A stretch of DNA of 64,000 bases from Notospermus geniculatus (lineage: Eukaryota > Nemertea > Pilidiophora > Heteronemertea > Lineidae), in NCBI GenBank assembly GCA_002633025.1, contig NMRB01000075.1:341526-405525 (forward strand), read 5' to 3'. Under the pieces are notes generated by a model. It was not told where the DNA came from. It saw nothing but the letters and a program-made list of their open reading frames with translations, and searched no databases. The position numbers were made by a program, and so were the translations under genes. Every line of letters starts with the position of its first letter. Positions within the stretch are counted from its first letter, which is position 1. Positions 12,102-24,000 of the stretch are shown in pieces.

Positions 12102-15100
12102 CTAATCCAGTAGTATTTCAAAATTGGTTCGTCCAACCTCACCGCCGGCATCGGAAGCAATGCATTCTACGAACACTATCACTGCCGCCCTCAACTTCAT
12201 GAATTTCACGGCCACGAGCGGTGACACCCAATTCATTTGGTTGACGAAAGGAAAGTAGACGGATGGAAACGTTCTTGACGGTGGATAGTACCGAATCGGT
12301 CCGATATTGTCCTTGTCTGGTGGATACTGAAAAGAGGGAGCAAAAATATCTCGGTATGATTATGTGAGAGAAAGCTGTGAATGTCATCTACTTGTCGATT
12401 GGGAATAAATCCTCGTTTGACGCCAGGACAGACGTAGGCCTACCTAACGCTAGCTTCGTATGGGACTGTCTCCGCTAGAGTAAAGGTGCGTTCACACTAG
12501 GCTTTTACAACGGTTTCAAACCGATTTAAAAGGTTAAATCGTTTTAAGGTGCCACACTAGAGACCCTTTAAATCGATTTGACGCCGTTTTAACGAAAACG
12601 GTGCACTGATGCGTTTTCACATCGATTTAACTTAAATCGGTTCAGTTAAAACGGTATCGATTTGAGTGTGACGCCCTGAATGCGTTTTACGCAGGCGCAG
12701 TGGCCATCTTCTGCTGTGCTTACGGTTTGGCGGTCTGTTTTCACTGATAAAAATCACTAGGCGGTGGCCCTATATCATCAATTTTTTCGGGTTTTCCTCC
12801 GTTTGGATCATGGCTGGCAACGGGCAAGAGACGCTTGCATTACTTTCCATCTGGCGAGACGAGCAGATTGATGAACAGTTGGCCAACATGGACGGCGCAA
12901 CATCCCGATCTAAGAATTGCTGCAAACACGTGGTGGTTACAACAGGACTGCAGAACAGTGCAGAACCTAATTGAAAGCCTTGAAGCACGACAAATCTCAT
13001 CCTTTCCTCCTTTCGTACATGATCTTGATCCGCCGCCTTGGTTGAGACGGGAGCTCACAGATGGCACATTTTTAATGCGAATTGAGTGTGGCGCGTCTCT
13101 GAATCGATTTGAAAACGGTGTGAAAACGGGTGGGTCACACTCGCACCGTTTTCCGTAGAACGTTTTGCGGAAATCGGCTTCAAATCGATTTCAGTGTGAA
13201 CGCACCTTAGTCACGCCACAAGCGAAGAAGTGAGGACTGCTTGCAGTGACAATATGTCAAACTACAGTAAAATCCATGGTGTACGTGTCGTTACCTTGCC
13301 ATGACACTCAACGGTCACCCCCGCCTGTGTCTTGGGTTTCCAACCAGGCAACTGAAACAAATATTGAATCTGTCAGTGAGAACTCGTTATAGGAGCTGTC
13401 AATCAGTTGACCAATAGGTGTCACTACGGCCCAATTCAATGCATATAGCCGACACATTCATTCTTGATTGAGCACCAATCACGTGGATTTTCCTGTGTAT
13501 TGGTCCGCCAAAACTTTGCTGCCATCTTTTGGCAATATGCGCAGCTGACTGCTCCTTTTGGATAAAAAACTATGGGCGGTTGCCCCCCCCCCAATATAAA
13601 CGTTGAAAAGATCTCGAATCTTGAGTTGTAACCGAGAAAGACGCTGGGCGGCGCTGTGATCGTCAAAGCTGATCTGGACTCGAAACTACGAACGCTTCTG
13701 TATTAAACGTCGACCATCTTTACGACCGTAACGACTGCAGCAGCACCGAAGTCTTTCTTCGCTATGACTCGAGATCGTCCCGACGACTGCAGCGCCGTCC
13801 AACGTCTTTCTCAGTTATACTCAAGGTCACATCGGAATGACTAAAGATCATTACTTCATAACGCTTCGAACACGAAGTAAGCCTTCATAATTGTATTAAA
13901 TGCAGATTAATCGATCTAAATGAGAAAGAGTGACCGACCTTTCCAATTTTCAGTAAAACGCATGGCTGTGCATCATGATATCCGAAAGATCTCGCACTGC
14001 TGCAAGGACCAATTATTCTGAAGTCAAACCTACACACGGTGTAGTCGTCGTGTCGGCTGCTCTGTCGGCCTACGTCACAAGATATGATGTTGCTGGTGTC
14101 CTTAGTCTTGGGATCGTCAAGTCTGTACTCTGGAAAAAAAATCTATCATGTCCTAGTTTTCAAAAATTCACCAATTTTTGATCCTACAAATATTGCAGAC
14201 CGGAAAATTAAAGAGTTTTCCAACATGTTGTTCAAATGATTGCTAAAATGTTGGAAAAGGAATTGACATGGTATATGGTATCCAACACAGAGCACAAAAA
14301 ACGACACACAAAATGATATAGAGGCTATGCACGTGACGTCATCAGCCAGCGTGACGCCATGTTGGATGGAACTGCGCAGCGCTTTTGACGGTTTTTACCT
14401 GCGCAGTTCCATCCAGCGTTGCGTCATACCCATTGATGACGTCATTTGATGACGTCAGTGCATAGCCTCTTTCGACCCCAACCGGGCCTTCCTCAGGCAC
14501 TTTCTAGTTGAGGTCCCAAGTGAATGAGCTGGATTCCAATTATACATGTAGATCTGAAGTAAAGAAACCCTCAGTGCAAACAGGGAGGTGTGAAAAGTTT
14601 AGGTTGAATAGAAAAGAAATTGACAACAAAAAATAATACAATATTATAAAAAGAAAGTCGTCTCCGAATATTTCGCAAATTTTCGACCCCAATCGGAAGG
14701 AATTGACAGGGTCAACAGATGTGTCGCTCAGGCATGTTGTGCAAATGTTGGAGAAATGTTGCCAGTGTACACACAGCTGAATGCATATTGATATTCGTCT
14801 CAGTACACCAGTTCTAAAAACACCTTACCGGACTCAGTTTCATTGACCACTCCGATTAGTTTGTTGTTTCTCTTCCTGTCCCTTTGGCTGTTGTATGCAA
14901 GTCTGATAAACGCATCTTTGGGATGCTTGGGTCTCGGCTTTGGGATAAAATCAAGACCTAGAATGAATGGAATGTGCTTAACATACATCAAGACATTTAA
15001 ATATGTCAGGGGTACAAGATGATTTTTGCATTCTTTGTAGGCTTGAAGAACGTCGTGTAGGCCTACATACATGTATCTATCTTAATTAAATGCGGCTTTG

Positions 15101-15597
15101 CACACATGTCGGCCTAATTTGGAAATAACATGATAATGTCACTCGCCACCTGTGATGTAGCAATGACATTCAGGGGCTTTAAAGCAATAGGACCTATTGC
15201 TTGGGTTGGTGGATAGGTTTGCCCCTTTGAAACTGAAACCAGGCGTAGGCTAATACATCCCTGAACATGATACAGAAAACAACATGCATGTTGGCTCCAA
15301 CCGAGGCCCCGCAGAATTTGCCATGCATGAGCAGGTACTGTGCCTGCATCTACGAATAACATCATCTCTGGTATTTTACTGTCAGACTAGGCCTACGTGT
15401 ATATATGTATGTAATATGTTCATAAGCATATTCTGTGACGGAGTTCAATAACTGCAGGTCTGACGAACCTTTATCCTCCAGGTTCCGCCTGGACGGCTGT
15501 CCTGTGAAATTCGACTGTTTCTGTACTCACCCGGTGTGTCTTGTCCGGCTGCCACGCAGACGAGTCCAAAGAGAATGAGACAGATAATCGATGCCAT
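12102..15597 (-). CDS. Na+/K+-ATPase beta-subunit-like secreted ectodomain protein (gene C)
   Basis: Five exons on the minus strand: 15531-15597, 14829-14957, 13939-14129, 13295-13351 and 12102-12326. The product is 222 aa with stop TAG. Exon 1 begins at an ATG with G at -3 and G at +4 and encodes MASIICLILFGLVCVAAG followed by QDTP, a signal peptide with a plausible cut after AAG. The rest is a beta-subunit ectodomain: GLDFIPKPRPKHPKDAF, the sequon NET, SC, CRFDFRIIGPC, FGYHDAQPCVLLKIGK, LPGWKP, VECHG, SPLVAVKF and VECIASDAGGEVGR. The six cysteines fit the three family disulfides. Intron phases equal those of gene A. The exon 3 donor is GTCGGT rather than the GTTGGT of copy B. Introns contain two mobile elements absent from copy B. 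Cell-surface adhesion or binding roles are known for beta ectodomains; any role here is inference. Confidence 0.88.
12484..13207 (+). mobile_element. PIF/Harbinger-like element with decayed Myb/SANT-like ORF
   Basis: This insertion in intron 4 of gene C is absent from the matching intron of copy B. The ends are AGGTGCGTTCACACT and its inverted copy, flanked by TAA and TAG, consistent with a mutated TWA target duplication. A 54-codon frame at 12810-12974 starts MAGNGQETLALLSIWRDEQI, like the Myb/SANT DNA-binding protein of Harbinger elements. It then shifts into another frame where RTVQNLIESLEAR resembles the recognition helix. No transposase is present. The interior is rich in ATCGATTTAAA-like words. 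Probably a non-autonomous derivative; superfamily assignment is moderate. Confidence 0.6.
14320..14470. repeat. MITE in intron 2 of gene C, absent in copy B
   Basis: The ends are AGAGGCTATGCACGTGACGT and GATGACGTCAGTGCATAGCC followed by TCT, inverted to each other. Inside, TGGATGGAACTGCGCA is matched by TGCGCAGTTCCATCCA. Copy B has ordinary intron sequence at the same point, so the insertion postdates the B/C duplication or was lost from B. Confidence 0.7.
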
Positions 15598-17738
15598 GCC
15601 GAGCAGAAGATGAGTTGTCTCGAAAAAAACGAAGTTTTCTGATAGGTGGAAGTACTGCGTTATAATCCCGAAGTAGGCCACCCTGGAAACATGCTCCCAT
15701 TTACTTTAATTTCAATCATTCTTATTATTGGCATTTCCTGTGACATGCTCATCATCATCCATTACCGAGGATTGGCGACCCGAATATTAGGCTCGCCTCC
15801 ACACGGTCACCGATGATGGCATGATCTGACGACGAAGAACCGACGGTCGCTGTTGGTGCCTTTAAAGCCCACAGCATAATTTTTTGTGTTCACTGAAAGC
15901 AACTTTTGTGGAAAGCAACAAACTTGCCGCCGTGTGCGGATATTTTTCGATAGCAAGATGAGCTCATAGCTTCTTGCAATCAACCTAGTGCTCCGATCAA
16001 ACATGTTTGATTTTTATTTGCGCACTGCTCGATGCGGTACGCAAGACGCATTGCTTTCCCGCACACGGTGCGATGACACCGCCATGTCTGTTGCGATGAA
16101 AAGCCTCGTATTGCAAGCTGGAAACATCTTTGCCAACATTTATAATTGGAACCATCAGGTCATAAATATTTGTGTGTATAGTGTGTGTCATTCACCAAGA
16201 CTTCTTGTCAAGTAATTTGATACTTCTGCCAACTGTTGGTAACTCTATAGTCCTTGTTCTATTCGCGCCAACTCTTTTTGTTGATATTTAATGAAATTGC
16301 CCCGTGTGCTGCTTCACCGCCGAGGTACGTTCCTGTCAAATTGAAAATATGCATGCACAAAAAGACTAAAAAGCACAAGATGTCATCATATACGTTGTCT
16401 CTAGTCACAGGATAATTCTCACTGAATACTTCCGAAAAAATACTTTTGGTAATTCCCGATATGAATAGGGCGTAATAATTTGTGTGTAATAGGATGGGTG
16501 ATTTCCCAGAATCATGTATGTGTAATTTTTTTCTGTGTTTGACGACTGGCAGTGAAAGAGGCGAAAAAAAAACGCACCTGGCTGGCGGTAATAAATAACT
16601 AGCTCATTAGTGTCTGAGTTATTTACCGTACAATAAACAATAAACGCTAGTGCTAACTTTAGACTGAGCCAGTGATATTGGCTGCTATGGAGGAACTGTT
16701 GAAATGTATTATTGGAATGGACTGAAGATAGTATACGTATATGTTCCATGTTGTTCTCCCGCCGGGTAGCGTCTGCTTTGTCGAATGCGATAAAAACTTC
16801 GTGTCATCAGGCTTACGATACGTTTGGGTTGCAGGGCTAAAGATGAACACGATGACTCAGTAAATATATTCAGTATTTTTTATTTACAAATGCACGCTTT
16901 GTCAGAATCGTGGAAATATCAGATGAACGAACATATTTGACACTTACATTACACTGAAACTAGCTACAGAAACGTCGGCATTTTTCGTAAAATAGCGAAG
17001 GTTACCGAGCACCCAATCGCTTTGAATCATTTCGACTATAACTTATTCCAAAGTACATAGCACCACAAAAAATATAATGACACCAAGGAGTACAACTGGA
17101 AAATCGCGGTTTTTTTTCTTTCTTTCTTTACTCATCGTCAGAAATCTCGATACATAGGCCTACATACGTATCTATAGCAATTTGGAAAGTTGTTTTTTTT
17201 CAACACACGATATACGCCTCGCCCTTCATTCAACATAAACTGACTGAGATGAACGCCAATGTTCCCCTTCAACCACAGCATGTTCCACGTCGTACTCGGG
17301 TGCACTCCCAATGAACAGCAGGCCCTAGGGTCGCCGACTTATTTCCATTTTCAATCTTACATGTAGATAAGTAAAACAATGGCAAATACTCAAAATATAA
17401 TGAATCATATACCGACAGTATTACAAATGTCCTTACTGAGATTTTTTCCCCGCCCAAGCTGTTTGTGTTGACGGTTGCGGGTTTTGAAAAGACGTCCTGT
17501 ACCGGTAGTCCATGAACACAATACGTAAAATACACTTCACTTTGCCGCAATGGACATCAAATATCGGTTTGATATAGACTTGTAACTCTCTCTCACTTCT
17601 TAACATAAGCACTAAGCCTGGCTATATTATTTAACGCATCACAGCACCATTCACCATTTGACCCAATATATCATGTTTTTAAAAAAAATAGATATCAGCC
17701 TACATACACTGAAATGATTGTGCAAGAGGTATGTACCC
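15598..17738. other. Upstream region of gene C, no supported gene
   Basis: The first few hundred bases above 15597 should hold the gene C 5' UTR and promoter. The reading frame stays open upstream of the ATG but contains no further ATG before a stop. The remainder is AT-rich with only short shadow frames and no recognised domain. No clear inverted repeat was found. Confidence 0.45.
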
Positions 17739-17953
17739 TAAACTCCCACTGACGTGTCCCATTCCTAAACTCGGAAAAAATGACCAAATCCTAAGTTGAA
17801 GATACTGCACGCTGTCATTCGTTGCCAGGTGAATGGGACAAGTAAGTGGACAGGACATTACTGTTTCTGACTATACCCCCAACCTATTATCTTCAACTTA
17901 GGATTTAGTCATTTTTCGGAGTTCAGGAATGGGACAGGTAAGTGGGAGTTATA
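17739..17953. repeat. 215-bp palindromic MITE
   Basis: The ends are TAAACTCCCACT and AGTGGGAGTTATA. The arms continue through GTCCCATTCCTAAACTC and AATCCTAAGTTGAAGAT, each found again in inverted form on the right. Inverted arms are about 70 bp around a loop with no ORF. Confidence 0.65.
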
Positions 17954-18116
17954 GAGTATACTACCGGTATTCTATATATACCTCGCCGCTGATGGTTTAG
18001 TGGTGGACAGAAATGGGGCGGGGCGGGGGTAGGGCCTGAGTAGAGAAATTCTATTTTCTAATCGCCAGTACTCATAAACGAATTCCCGCGTCAGGATTGG
18101 GATACATTGGAACATT

Positions 18117-19990
18117 TGTCCTTTTTTTTAAATATCAGAAGTTTAATTGGTTCTGTGGGGGGTCGATAGTAAAACATAACCAAGTTAATTACCGGTACTC
18201 AATAAAACACAAGAAAATAACAACTTCAGCATCATAGTAAAATATATGCTTTGCTCCACTTAATGCCAGAAGTATACATGTAAAGATGATGTTCAAATAT
18301 CAATGAGTGGGTTGTGGTGCCAAACTAAACCTGAGATTTAAGTTGTCATTTGTCCAAAGCCTCCAGAGAATCGGACACTAAGGTAAATTCTCATGCAGCA
18401 AGCTACACGATTTCTGGTGTTGAATCTGTTCGACCTGACAAAAATAATTCGAGTCCTAATCTCGTCAGGTACAGTACGTATGAAAATAAGATGGCCAATG
18501 ATTACATGAAAGTCACCATTCGTTTTTTGCGCCGGTTTCTTAGGGCCTTGTGCTAGGGGCGGACTTCATTAAAGTCTGACTTTTCTCAATGCTTCAAGCA
18601 TAGAGGAATGCTTCAAGCATTAGAGGAAAGTATGGGCCATATTCATAAAGGGTGTTAGACTTAGACATGTGTATAACTTCACTAAATGCACACACTCCCA
18701 CCATGCATTTGAGGAAGTTACACGCGTCTTAATCTTAAATATCCTATATGAATATGGCCCTATAACTTCAGCTATACTTCAGGGTAGAGTCCGTCCCGAG
18801 CATACGGCCCTAAAGTCTGGCTGAAGTCCGACCCGAGCATACGGCCCTTAGAATCAATTAAAACCAAACAAAGGTCAAGAAAATGAGACCGTTCGAAAAC
18901 GATGCGACAACGTCAAATGGCGTTCAAGGACAGACTCAGGAATGGAGTGTGACGTCATTGTCGTATCTTTAAAGCCCATCTGTATTGAATTTTACGGCAT
19001 TTTCAAAGTGTTAGGAGAGTGCAGGTGGAGGTCTCATCGTCTCGTGAAGATTTGTCCTTTTTTTTTAAATATCAGAAGTTTAATTGGTTCTGTGGGGGTC
19101 GATAGTAAAACATAACCAAATTAATTACCGGTACTCAATAAAACACAAGAAAATACATGTAACAACTTCAGCATCATAGTAAAATATATGCTTTGCTCCA
19201 CTTAATGCCAGAAGTATACATGTAAAGATGATGTTCAAATATCAATGAGTGGGTTGTGGTGCCAAACTAAACCTGAGATTTAAGTTGTCATTTGTCCAAA
19301 GCCTCCAGAGAATCGGACACTATAAGGTAAATTCTCATGCAGCAAGCTACACGATTTCTGGTGTTGAATCTGTTCAACCTGACAAAAATAATTCGAGTCC
19401 TAATCTCGTCAGGTACAGTACGTATGAAAATAAGATGGCCAATGATTACATGAAAGTAACCATTCGTTTTTTGCGCCGGTTTCTTAGGGCCTTGTGCTAG
19501 GGGCGGACTTCATTAAAGTCTGACTTTTCTCAATGCTTCAAGCATAGAGGAATGCTCCAAGCATTAGAGGAAAGTATGGGCCATATTCGAAGGGTGTTAG
19601 ACTTAGACATGTGTATAACTTCACTAAATGCACACACTCCCACCATGCATTTGAGGAAGTTACACGCGTCTTAATCTTAAATACCCTATATGAATATGGC
19701 CCTATAACTTCAGCTATACTTCAGGGTAGAGTCCGTCCCGAGCATACGGCCCTAAAGTCTGGCTGAAGTCCGACCCGAGCATACGGCCCTTAGAACCAAT
19801 TAAAACCAAACAAAGGTCAAGAAAATGAGACCGTTCGAAAACGATGCGACAACGTCAAATGGCGTTCAAGGACAGACTCAGGAATGGAGTGTGACGTCCT
19901 TGTCGTATCTTTAAAGCCCATCTGTATTGAATTTTACGGCATTTTCAAAGTGTTAGGAGAGTGCAGGTGGAGGTCTCATCGTCTCGTGAA
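18117..19990. repeat. Two-copy tandem duplication, unit about 935 bp
   Basis: The sequence from about 18117 to 19050 recurs nearly identically from about 19053 to 19990, with only scattered substitutions and small indels (for example a CATG insertion near 19157). Each unit carries a GGGCCATATTCATAAAGG-type palindrome, a short direct repeat ending GAGCATACGGCCCT, and the start of the AGCCC TTAA element. It could be a real duplication or uncollapsed haplotypes; there is no n at the junction. Confidence 0.8.
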
Positions 19991-20195
19991 GGTCCACAAA
20001 ATGCTTGCCTGATACGCACTTCAAAGAATCAAGCCCTAGTTTTCAGTGCACATTCAAAACATTAGATGGCCACGTGATGCGTATCTGCGAATCAAATCCA
20101 AGGATTTCACCTTTTGAGGTACGATATAGTACATTTTACACTGCACTAGTCGGCGAACGTATTAAAGCACTTTCTGAATTGAATATAGTGTGGCT
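19915..20195. repeat. TTAA-flanked MITE (piggyBac-like ends)
   Basis: The element starts AGCCCATCTGTATTGAATTT after TTAA (19911-19914) and ends AGTGTGGCT before TTAA (20196-20199). The related copy at 22292-22541 has terminal repeats AGCCTCACAGTATTGAATTT and AGCCACACTGTATTGAATTC, also between two TTAA sites. TTAA duplication is the hallmark of piggyBac transposons. There is no transposase, so it is non-autonomous. Confidence 0.6.
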
Positions 20196-20199
20196 TTAA

Positions 20200-20450
20200 A
20201 GGAGCTCGACGTCCAAGTTGTAAACAAAGTGGTTTGTTTGCAAACAGTGGCCAGCAAACTAGTTTTATTCCTTCGTGAAGGTGGCAGCACCAGTAGCGCC
20301 CCGTGATCGTGTGACTGGTGCCCGGTCCAATGCAACTCACTCACGACATTCACGTCAGTACAAATCACCGACAATAGGTGGCAGCACCGCAGGCGTCGCG
20401 TGAATAGAGAACCAGTGAGTGAGTGTTTACAATTTGGACGTCTAGCTCCT
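20200..20450. repeat. 251-bp TTAA element nested beside another TTAA element
   Basis: The ends are AGGAGCTCGACGTCCAAGTT and the inverted AATTTGGACGTCTAGCTCCT, about 27 bp with two mismatches. It is flanked by TTAA at 20196-20199 and 20451-20454. The duplicated flank at 20750-21003 has a single TTAA at this point and no insert, which gives a direct empty-site comparison and confirms TTAA duplication. It is non-coding; piggyBac-type mobilisation is inferred. Confidence 0.75.
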
Positions 20451-20749
20451 TTAATACACTGATCATTTTATTTCTAAACCTCTCTCTAATGTTCAAACCT
20501 GAACGTCAGATCACGGAATCTCGCCCCTGATATCACGTTGAGCTGCGCTGAACGATCAGGCGACCAGGTGAACAGATTTGGTTGAATGGGACATTTTTTA
20601 ACATGAACAAATATATCAACGTTGGTCAAAATTTGCATGGTTGTCATGGCAGCCTCCTCCATCATGTCCATGTCCTCCTCCCTTTACGTCACTTCCTGTT
20701 GTTTTATAGGAAGCGTGTATAGAAGATAACGCCATCTAGTGTCAAGTGT

Positions 20750-21003
20750 GATATAGTACATTTTACACTGCACTAGTCGGCGAACGTATTAAAGCACTTT
20801 CTGAATTGAATACAGTGTGGCTTTAATACACTGATCATTTTATTTCTAAACCTCTCTCTAATGTTAAAACCTGAACGTCAGATCACGGAATCTCGCCCCT
20901 GATATCACGCTGAGCTGCGCTGAACGATCAGGCGACCAGGTGAACAGATTTGGTTGAATGGGACATTTTTTAACATGAACAAATATATCAACGTTGGTCA
21001 AAA
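20750..21003. repeat. Partial duplicate of 20120-20634
   Basis: This stretch repeats 20120-20199 joined to 20451-20634 (words GTACATTTTACACTGCACT, GGCTTTAATACACTGATC, AACGTTGGTCAAAAT) but lacks the 251-bp insert. It differs by a few substitutions. It serves as the unoccupied target for dating the nested insertion. Confidence 0.75.
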
Positions 21004-24000
21004 TGCTATCATTACACGACAGTTCGGCAGGATGACATGGAATGCGAGGCGACAATCGCCGGGTACAGCTTAATAGAGAAAAAAGAGATCTCCGCACTTA
21101 GAAAATGAGATACTTCATACGTGGGTGATTAAAATATCTCGAAGACAATAAAGCGACGGTTGTAGCTGGTCAGAACAAAAATGTTATCCAACTGTTTTGG
21201 AACCCATGTAAATGCAAATATTTGTATATTTCCGAAGAGCAGATATTTCTACATGTATGATTTTGTGGATCATTTCGGCTAGTACAGATGAAGAATAGGA
21301 GGCCCAAGGCGTATCGTCGCTGAGATATGGACATGACAGATGCACAAGAGGCAAATGAATACATGTACATATTATCATAAAGGAATCAAACATAAAGGTT
21401 TACTGCGAACGATGAAGTAACTGAGGGATACACTTCATGTATTGCCACTAGATGTCTCTCACTGCCTGAATTTTGGCTTTACGTAATAGGCAGGAGCTTC
21501 AGCTTTTTTTATGGTATCTGTCAACTTGATGCCCTGAATTCCATTTCTGACGATAACAGAGCTATTTTTTAGCACAATTTGTGTTCCATGTGCAAATGTA
21601 CGTAAGCCTATTCGAATGTACATAGATGACCCTGCACTCTCATCGTTCGTGGGGTTCTCGTTAATTCAGTCATTTTGTATCATAAGATCAACTTGTCTGA
21701 ATTCAACGAAATTTGCACTAAACAGACTGGTCTTGCCTATCATATGGAAAAGTCAGAATGCAAATCTGTTGAGGTTTAAAGGGATACTGCCCACATTTAT
21801 AAAATGCTAAATTTTAAGTTGAACCTTTATGTTTGACTCCTTTATATGGTATTATTAACGTCATGACGTCATCGGTAGGCCCTATACAGTGTGTCGCAGT
21901 GAAAAGGTGCCCGTCTAGACGAACGCCTGTGCTTTCACCGCCAAGGTACAGACTATCTTTTCGTAATTTGTACAAAAGGACTGAAGAATACCTAAGTTAA
22001 ATCTGTTCAAATAGGTATTCATTCTTCACACATGGACTGGTCTCCAACAAGTGAAATAATATGTATACACACGAAGACGACTACAAAATTATAATAGTTA
22101 GAGCACGAATTCTGTTTAATTTTCGCTGTAAATGCGTGTGCATGATGTGCACTTATACAATATAGGCAAAAGTATATAGTACAACTTGCATGTGAAATTT
22201 CATGAGGCCACTGTCATATTGGGAGCTCATTGTTTGTGATTTGTCACCAATCATTCGTAACCTGAAGAATGAAAATCGCGTTCTCCCTTAAAGCCTCACA
22301 GTATTGAATTTTACGACATTTTCAAAGAGTTAGGACTGTGCAGAAAGAGGTCTCATAGCCTCGTGAAGGTCCCCAAAATGCTTGCCTGATACGTATTTCA
22401 AAGAATCAAGACCTAGTTTTCAGCACGCAATGAAAAAACTGCAGGCAGAGCTCTAATGCATTCAGATAGAGTATAGTACATTTTACACTACACTAAACGT
22501 GGGAGGACGTAAGCAATTTCTGAATTCAATACAGTGTGGCTTTAACTGTTCACTTCATTTTCTGATTTTGAATTTGAATGAAAAATGAGGAGTCTAAATT
22601 GAAAATTGATTCTAGTTCATTTTTATGTAACAGCAGACTAAGCCAAGCCAAATGAAACCCTCAAAAGCATAACCTCTTTGGCCTAGAATCTTAGAAGATT
22701 ATATGCCGAGGGTCTGTCAGTTTTTTCTGGGACACCCTGTACAAAATGAGTTTCTCCGTGCCGCAGACGAGAGCTTGTCTGTCATCGCCCTTATTATAGT
22801 CAACACGCACGAAATGTTTTATTGTCCTTTATTTTGTATTGCAGCCCTCTTACATTTTTGCTTCTAAAACCCAAGCACAAGAAAAAGATTAACTACAAAA
22901 AAAACAAAATGGTGTAATCAAGTGAAGTTTTACATAAACATGAAATCATTTAGATATTAACATATATAGTGTTTATTGCTCAGAATAAGTGCTTCAAATC
23001 ACTGGGAAGGCGTTCCATTTCCGTGAGCAACACGAGTACTTAATGATATTTCTTATAGGGCTTACGACACTTGTCGTGTACATGTAAAAACGATATTACA
23101 AACTGAACAAATAAAGTCTGAAAATACATGAAAATGATAAAAAGGAGATGAGTAGCTAACACCGCTACTGTTTGTGACTCTTGCCTGGAAATGCTGCACA
23201 AAATAAAGTTTTGGCCCTAATTGTTTATGGGGCAATTTCCTATCCTTAACAAATGTAATAAAATAAAGTATAAATTATTCAAAGTGGCCTGGATTTGGCA
23301 AAGCTTCGCAAGAAATACCTTTCCATACTCATTCACTGCCCACGACGAATATGTACGTTTTTGCACATGGTCTGCGAAATTGTTCATAACGTATGTATAC
23401 GTTGTCTCAGTGTTTCCATCTAGCGATCTAAAGTGAACCAGACTGTTCAGTATCACCGCTTGCAGATATGGCAATTTGAATCCCCCACCATGTGTACGAC
23501 GGATAACTCGCAAAAATAGGCGAACAGCAGAGTTAAAAATTGCTAACCTTTTGCTAATTTAGGGGTCCAAGAACAAAACAGAATGGGCAGTGAAAGAGAT
23601 AAAGAGTCTGGTGTCATTCCCATCAACGAACATCACGTGATTGTCAGATTATCAAACGACATCTTGCGATAGGCCAACTCGTTCTGCACCGCCGTTCAGT
23701 TTAATACATGACATCATTGAGGTTACGTTACATTTGATACGCTTGTATTTTAACAAGTCTATAAGTACATGTAATACTCCAGCGCTTCATTTTTGTAACT
23801 CATCCCAAAAAGGCTTCACAATGCTGCTGGATTTTCAACAGTATAGGCTACTTCGGCATTGATTGAAAAATCGTGACTACGTTATCAGATGAGCTGCCGC
23901 CGAGTGCGAGTGGCAAAGACGTTACAGTAGACAGACAGTTACAAGAATTCGGCAAATAATCCACAAAAAAATGCACCGTCTCAATTTTTCATATTTGGTA

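Noticed and set aside
4180-15597. Gastric H+/K+-ATPase beta subunit as the specific identity
   Set aside because: The ectodomain landmarks are shared by all beta isoforms; nothing visible singles out the H,K-ATPase branch.
15598-15681. Longer N-terminus for gene C starting at a GTG (15681)
   Set aside because: The frame is open upstream but contains no ATG before the stop near 15706; a GTG start is not expected in an animal gene, and the ATG at 15597 has a strong context.
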